Source of the DNA: a virus
Reading direction: 5' to 3' (one strand)
DNA: 33,691 nucleotides
IMG/VR virus record: IMGVR_UViG_3300025168_000320
Span: 1 to 33,691 of that record
Below are positions 29,056 through 33,691 of this stretch, piece after piece (positions within the stretch are counted from its first letter, which is position 1; each line of letters starts with the position of its first letter). A program made the position numbers and the translations under genes. The notes beneath the pieces are model-generated. The model searched no databases and had not been told where the DNA came from. It saw nothing but the letters and a program-made list of their open reading frames with translations.

Positions 29056-30570
29056 ATGGTATCAAAAGACTTAGTTGCTTTTGGACAACTGTTTTTACCT
29101 GAAGACTTTATGAAAAGTTCTCCAGCTCCATTTCATTATGAAGTTGGAAGTAAGTTATTAACTAGAAGTTTAAGAAAGCTATGTATAGTTCTTCCTAGAG
29201 GTCATTCTAAGTCTACAATGGCTAAAGCAGCTTTACTCCATAGAATATATTTTAATCCTAAAGGGAAAAAAGAGTTTGCAGCTTGGGTTTCTGAAGAACA
29301 AGGTCAGGCAGTAGATCATTTAAGATATATAAAAAATCATATTGAATATAATAATGCATTAAATTATTATTTTGGAGATATGATGGGAGGAAAGTGGACA
29401 GAAAAAGAGATAACTACTAGTCGTGGAGACAGGTTAATCGCTAAAGGAACGAGCCAAAGATTAAGAGGTAGGTCTGAATTAGGTACTAGATATACAAATA
29501 TTATACTTGATGACTTTGAATCTGAATTAAATACTAAGACTCCAGACAGAAGAAGAGAGATTAAAGAATGGTTGATGTCTACAGTTTATCCTTCTCTTGA
29601 AGAGTCAAAAGGAAATGAAGGTTCTATCTGGTTGATTGGTACTATTGTTCACTATGATTCTGCTTTACAAGCTATCTATGATGGGTATTTAGAAGCTAAA
29701 GCTAAAAATGAAGAGTACACATGGGATGTTATTTTTCATAGAGTATTAGAGGATGGTAAGCCATTATGGGAATCTTATTTTAATAAGAAAAAGATTAACC
29801 AGATAAGAAAAGATTATGAGAATGTAGGACAATTACACAAGTTCGCTCAAGAGTACATGAATGATGCTAGAGACCTAGCAACTGCTAAATTTAAAATTGA
29901 TAAATTGCAACATCATGACTATGAATTTGTATCAAGTAATAATCAAGCTTATATAAGAGATGGTGAAAAAGTTATTCCAGTAAATGTTTATTTTGGTGTT
30001 GACCTAGCTTACGAATCTAATGCTCACAATGACTTTCAAGTTATAATGGTAACGGCTGTAGATAGTGAAAAGAATTTTTATATATTAGATTATTATCATG
30101 AGCATCTTCCTTTATATGAAATGCCTCAAAAAATATTTGAATACGCAAAAAAGTATTCACCAGTTAGAAGAGTTAACATTGAGCACGTTGGAGCACAGGG
30201 TATTATAAAAGATGCTGTTAATAAAATGGGTGGATTTGATAGGAAGATGGCTCCAGGTATTGCAAGAGGTGTAAGACCTCCGTCTGGAATTAAAAAAGAA
30301 GATAGATTAGAATCTGGATTATGTCCTATTGTTAATAGAGGAAAACTGTTTCATAGAAAAATACATCAAGAAATAGTTGATGAAATGTTTCATTTTCCAA
30401 AAGGAAAGAACGATGACTTGCTTGATGGGCTTTGGTATTCAATAATCAATGCAAGATCTCCTCTTAGTAAAAGCTTTAATTCTGATAAATTTGAGGCTGA
30501 AAAGTCAGATAAACGTAAAGAATCAAAAAAATCTATTATAAGAAGTTGGATTACTGGACAAAGAAGCTAA
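29056..30570 (+). CDS. Terminase large subunit
   Basis: 504 aa from ATG 29056. ATPase: Walker A-like LPRGHSKST (46-54), Walker B IILDDFE (149-155). Nuclease: GVDLAYES with its Asp, and the late KNDDLLDGLWYS acidic cluster. It pumps DNA into the prohead and cuts it. The frame stays open upstream to 28951 and the translated stretch NFNIVSSNLSEKERVLNMVSKDL continues like a normal terminase N-terminus, but it has no ATG/GTG/TTG; ATA at 28999 has GGAG 9 nt upstream. The true start may therefore be unusual. Confidence 0.93.
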   Translation: MVSKDLVAFGQLFLPEDFMKSSPAPFHYEVGSKLLTRSLRKLCIVLPRGHSKSTMAKAALLHRIYFNPKGKKEFAAWVSEEQGQAVDHLRYIKNHIEYNNALNYYFGDMMGGKWTEKEITTSRGDRLIAKGTSQRLRGRSELGTRYTNIILDDFESELNTKTPDRRREIKEWLMSTVYPSLEESKGNEGSIWLIGTIVHYDSALQAIYDGYLEAKAKNEEYTWDVIFHRVLEDGKPLWESYFNKKKINQIRKDYENVGQLHKFAQEYMNDARDLATAKFKIDKLQHHDYEFVSSNNQAYIRDGEKVIPVNVYFGVDLAYESNAHNDFQVIMVTAVDSEKNFYILDYYHEHLPLYEMPQKIFEYAKKYSPVRRVNIEHVGAQGIIKDAVNKMGGFDRKMAPGIARGVRPPSGIKKEDRLESGLCPIVNRGKLFHRKIHQEIVDEMFHFPKGKNDDLLDGLWYSIINARSPLSKSFNSDKFEAEKSDKRKESKKSIIRSWITGQRS

Positions 30571-30576
30571 AAGTAC

Positions 30577-30605
30577 TTGACAAATAACACAATATGTGTT
30601 ATATT
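30577..30605 (+). promoter_or_regulatory. Rightward promoter of the head gene operon
   Basis: Consensus TTGACA (30577-30582), exactly 17-bp spacer, TATATT (30600-30605), followed by an A/T tract and the ribosome site AAGGAG (30621-30626). Expected start about 30612, leader of about 22 nt. The spacer contains the palindrome ACACAATATGTGT (30588-30600, one central mismatch), a possible operator. Confidence 0.8.
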
Positions 30606-30633
30606 ATATATATAGATACCAAGGAGTCGCAAA

Positions 30634-32649
30634 ATTAACTACGTAGAAACTTTTGCCGAGCACGAAGATGCTCAGGCTAACAGAGAATTATGGAGAAGAT
30701 GGAGAGATGCCAGGGCTAACTGGGAAGTAGAATCTAGAGATGCTATTGATTTTGTCTTAGGTAATCACTATTCTACTGAAGAATCAGAAATGCTTCAATC
30801 AGTTGGTCAAGGTGATTTTATTATAGATAGAGTTTATGCTGCTGTAGATAAACTTAAGTCCCTACTAACATCTAGGAATCCGAAGTTTTCTGCTGTTGCA
30901 AGAGAGGACTCTGATTATAAATTAGCCAATGTATGGCGTACTATATTAGAGTATGTATGGGATATCTCTGATTGCAATACTCATTTTAAACAAGTAGTAC
31001 ATGATTATTCTGTTGCAGGAGTTGGTTACTTTTATGTTTATGTAGACCCAGAATCAGATTATGGAAGAGGCGATGTTAAGGTTACAGGGATAAATCCTTT
31101 TCGTGTTTATATAGACCCAGCTTCAAGAGATAGATACAATGCAGACTCCGCTTCTATGATACTGTCTACTATCTTAACTAAGGAGCAACTCCTTGGATTA
31201 TACCCACAACTTGAAGAAATAGTAGATAACATAGATAGCTCCACAGATGAAGAAGATTATCCAGCCTCAAAGAAAAAAAATTCCTCTTCTTCTTTTACGC
31301 CTGATGTGGTTAAAGATTATGATCGCGGTGGCTACCAAAAATACAGGATTCTGGAGAGGTTTGAAAAAATTAAAGTTCCTTATTATAGATTATTTAACAA
31401 GGAAACTCAAGAAGAGAAAATAATAGATTTAGAGTCATTTCAAAAAATTCTATCTGAAAACTCTCATTTGATAGAATCGGGACTGGTAGAAGCAGTTGAA
31501 GTTCTACAGACACGCGTGCGACAAGTTGCTACTGTAGGGCAGATTCTATTATATGAGCAAGTGCTCAACACTGATGTATATCCTATTGTACCAGTCCCAA
31601 ACATTTGGACTAATACTCCATATCCTAAATCAGATGTAAGTAAAGTAAAAGACTCTCAAAGATTAATTAATAAATTATTTTCTCTTACATTAAGTCATGC
31701 ACAAGCCTCAGCTGGTCTAAAACTATTAGTTCCAGAAGGTAGTGTAGATGATGTAGGGCAGTTAGAAAGAGATTGGGCTAATCCAAATGCGGTTATTGAA
31801 TATAATCCTGAGTTTGGTGAGCCACATTTTCCAGCACCTCAGCCATTAGCATCAGAGTTCTATGGTTTAATTTCTAGAGTAGAGCATTATATAGATTTAA
31901 ATTTTGGAATATCAGAATTAATGCAAGGATTTAGGTCTGGAACTCCAGATACAGCTAGAGGAACGTATATGCTCCAGGAGATGGGAGAAACGAGAGGGCG
32001 TTCTAAACTCAAAGATATAGAGGGAAGCCTTGATGTTCTTGGAAAAGTAGTATATAACTTTTGTAAGGGACATTACGGATTTAAAAAGACTTTTAGGATT
32101 GTGCAACCAAATAATGACATAACTGAATTTACCGTTAACAATAGAATGTATGACGATAAATCTAAAGAGTTAATGTCTATTGAGAATGATATTTCTCTTG
32201 GTCAGCACGATATTAGAATAATATCAGGTTCAACGCTACCATCTAATAAGATGGCTGAGTACAATATGTATTTAGATGCTTATAAGTTGGGCTTGGTAGA
32301 CGATGTCGAGGTTTTAAAGAAAACAGAAATCTATGACAAAGAAGGTGTCTTGCAACGGAAAGGTGCTATGAGTCAGATGCAAGGTTATATTCAACAGCTT
32401 GAAGAACAGGTTAAGAAACTAAGTGGTGATTTGCAAACTTCAGAACGTGAAGCAGTAAATGCTAAAAAGCAAACTATCACTCAGAAATTCAAGACTGGAC
32501 TAGATTCAGTTCTTGGTGATATAAAAGATAAAGAAAGAAAAAATCTGAATAAGCTAGAGAATGTAATTGATAAAGCTGATTTGCAGGCTAAGTATGGTCA
32601 ACAGCAAAGACAAGGCGTACAGGGTGCCGAAGAAGGCGTTGAAGGTTAA
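30634..32649 (+). CDS. Portal protein (P22 gp1-like), predicted AUU start
   Basis: 671 aa if started at ATT 30634. Upstream of the first ATG (30790) the frame is open back to TAG 30613 and encodes clear portal sequence (ELWRRWRDARANWEVESRDA, then FVLGNHYSTEE). The only start fitting a ribosome site is ATT, 7 nt after AAGGAG. Portal landmarks: VYAAVDKLKSLLTSRNPKF, SVAGVGYFYVYVDPESDYG, INPFRVYIDP, and a late helical barrel with Gln/Glu-rich coiled coil (QMQGYIQQLEEQVKKLSGDL) and QQQRQGVQGAEE tail. It forms the dodecameric DNA channel. Confidence 0.9.
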   Translation: MNYVETFAEHEDAQANRELWRRWRDARANWEVESRDAIDFVLGNHYSTEESEMLQSVGQGDFIIDRVYAAVDKLKSLLTSRNPKFSAVAREDSDYKLANVWRTILEYVWDISDCNTHFKQVVHDYSVAGVGYFYVYVDPESDYGRGDVKVTGINPFRVYIDPASRDRYNADSASMILSTILTKEQLLGLYPQLEEIVDNIDSSTDEEDYPASKKKNSSSSFTPDVVKDYDRGGYQKYRILERFEKIKVPYYRLFNKETQEEKIIDLESFQKILSENSHLIESGLVEAVEVLQTRVRQVATVGQILLYEQVLNTDVYPIVPVPNIWTNTPYPKSDVSKVKDSQRLINKLFSLTLSHAQASAGLKLLVPEGSVDDVGQLERDWANPNAVIEYNPEFGEPHFPAPQPLASEFYGLISRVEHYIDLNFGISELMQGFRSGTPDTARGTYMLQEMGETRGRSKLKDIEGSLDVLGKVVYNFCKGHYGFKKTFRIVQPNNDITEFTVNNRMYDDKSKELMSIENDISLGQHDIRIISGSTLPSNKMAEYNMYLDAYKLGLVDDVEVLKKTEIYDKEGVLQRKGAMSQMQGYIQQLEEQVKKLSGDLQTSEREAVNAKKQTITQKFKTGLDSVLGDIKDKERKNLNKLENVIDKADLQAKYGQQQRQGVQGAEEGVEG

Positions 32650-32728
32650 CAAATAGAGTCAAGCTTTACCCTAAGGGATATCTATTGGTATCGCCCAATT
32701 TAAGAGTAAAGAGATTCGGAAAGAATAA

Positions 32729-33604
32729 ATGGAAAACCAGAAAACAGAACCGATAGGAAAAACTTACGAGGATAAGTTAGTTGAAGAGCGTGAAGGAATT
32801 GATATATCAATGCCAGACGTAGAAGTAGTTAGTAAAGAATATCCAGCAGGCGAAGAACTAGAAGCTCAAGGCGAAGGTCTTGATAGGTCTCCTAGTGTTA
32901 TTAGTGCTGAAGGTAATGAAGATAGTATTGATTATGGTACTGATTGGGAAAATGAAACTAAAAAATTCCAATCTATGTACGATAGACAAAAATCTGAGTA
33001 CGATTCTTTACAATCTCAAGTTCAACAAATGGAACCTCTAAAACAATTGCAAAATGTTTTAGAATCTAGACCTGATATAGTTCAAACTATACAGGAAAAA
33101 TTGCAAGGAAAACCTATTAAAAACAATGAAACTATTCAACCTGATAATCAAGTTGATGAAGCTTCATTTGACCCATGGGAAGCCTATTACAAAACCGACT
33201 CTCCCTCGTTTAAATTACGAGAAGAGAAGGAAACGGCTTTGGTTAACAAAGCAGTCACCGAACAGATGGCTGGTATCCAAAGTCAAGTTGCTATGCAAAA
33301 TTTAAAAGGTGAGTTAAAGTCTAAGTATGGTATGGAAAATGATAGTGAAGTAAATGAATTTATTGATTTTGCAATGACTCCTAGAGATCAATTGCCTGTC
33401 GACTTTCTAATTAATGTTTATCGACAGTTTTACAATAAAGGCGTTAACGCTCCTTCATCTGAAAATATACAAGCTGTGACTAATACTCAAGCTATGCCAA
33501 AGTCAGCTGGCGTTTTACAAGGCGGTGAGCCTAGCGTAAAAAGTGAAGTTGATGTTTCTTGGGATAGGATTTTAAAAGCTGGCAACGCAGGAAGATTACT
33601 TTAA
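32729..33604 (+). CDS. Scaffolding protein (capsid assembly)
   Basis: 291 aa, acidic N-terminal half, then a coiled coil (FQSMYDRQKSEYDSLQSQVQ, about 80-100), Gln-rich helices and a short C-terminal basic segment (WDRILKAGNAGRLL), the usual make-up of podovirus scaffolds, located between portal and capsid genes. The 79-nt gap before it has a short hairpin (CCCTAAGGG palindrome at 32671-32679) and CGGAAAG 6 nt before the ATG. Identity inferred from order and composition. Confidence 0.75.
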   Translation: MENQKTEPIGKTYEDKLVEEREGIDISMPDVEVVSKEYPAGEELEAQGEGLDRSPSVISAEGNEDSIDYGTDWENETKKFQSMYDRQKSEYDSLQSQVQQMEPLKQLQNVLESRPDIVQTIQEKLQGKPIKNNETIQPDNQVDEASFDPWEAYYKTDSPSFKLREEKETALVNKAVTEQMAGIQSQVAMQNLKGELKSKYGMENDSEVNEFIDFAMTPRDQLPVDFLINVYRQFYNKGVNAPSSENIQAVTNTQAMPKSAGVLQGGEPSVKSEVDVSWDRILKAGNAGRLL

Positions 33605-33632
33605 AATAAAAAAATAACGGAGGTTATTAAAA

Positions 33633-33691
33633 ATGGCTATTACACAGGGAACTAAACTCTCTAGTAATATTACGGCTGCAGCAACTAGTGC
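33633..33691 (+). CDS. Major capsid protein, N-terminal fragment (presumed)
   Basis: ATG 33633 is preceded by CGGAGG with a 9-nt gap, the strongest ribosome site in the head operon, fitting a very abundant product. The 19 visible codons read MAITQGTKLSSNITAAATS before the window ends. The position after the scaffold gene is that of the major capsid protein in podoviruses; the fragment alone cannot prove it. Confidence 0.6.
   Translation, partial: MAITQGTKLSSNITAAATS

Overview
The window is part of the genome of an AT-rich, tailed double-stranded DNA phage, most likely a short-tailed (podovirus-like) lytic phage of a bacterium that uses Shine-Dalgarno sites and sigma70-type promoters. Grounds: a terminase small/large - portal - scaffold - capsid series at the right end, a tail-nozzle-like beta protein and a run of internal/ejection-type virion proteins at the left end, gene packing with 1-4 base overlaps, and no recognisable integrase, repressor or cellular gene. 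Several small families (DUF6321, a KRQ/His-rich 59-aa protein, a phage bS21) are ones I associate with aquatic phages. Virion genes at both ends imply a circularly permuted genome, with the missing piece lying between the capsid gene and the start of the window.

Layout. (1) 1-11274, plus strand: virion/lysis operon: M15 peptidase, tail nozzle-like protein, glycine/glutamine-rich and coiled-coil internal proteins, a 1149-aa internal virion protein, then small very basic proteins and an ART-like protein. (2) 11275-24790, minus strand: replication, recombination and takeover genes. They run from 24790 leftwards: small unknown proteins, a photolesion-glycosylase-like protein, a class-II glutamine amidotransferase plus a 106-aa protein plus an amidoligase, a Cas4-like exonuclease / Sak3 annealing protein / SSB module, a cytosine-5 DNA methyltransferase, an Hjc-like resolvase, DnaB helicase, a mini metalloprotease and, last, ribosomal protein bS21. 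Three intrinsic terminators punctuate this strand. (3) 24791-25847: control region of about 1 kb with repeated TAATGAGACTCA sites, three small minus-strand ORFs, AT-rich palindromes and a divergent promoter pair; the best origin/switch candidate. (4) 25848-33691, plus strand: Cys-rich leader gene, Nmad1-like protein, DEDDy exonuclease, terminase, gamma-glutamylcyclotransferase-like protein, portal, scaffold and the start of the presumed major capsid gene.

Points that stand out. A 58-aa bS21 gene is hidden in an overlap and was found by reading the minus strand. The portal gene has no usable NTG start at its true beginning but an AUU codon 7 nt after AAGGAG. Two operons start at promoters whose predicted +1 falls on or within a few bases of the ATG, so they should be leaderless. 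All four clear promoters share a 17-bp spacer and a TATATT -10. Together these suggest a phage that changes how the host ribosome chooses starts. A second system, amidoligase + glutamine amidotransferase (both carrying zinc-finger arrays) + a gamma-glutamylcyclotransferase, predicts synthesis or editing of an isopeptide or gamma-glutamyl modification. No DNA polymerase, primase or RNA polymerase is visible in the window.
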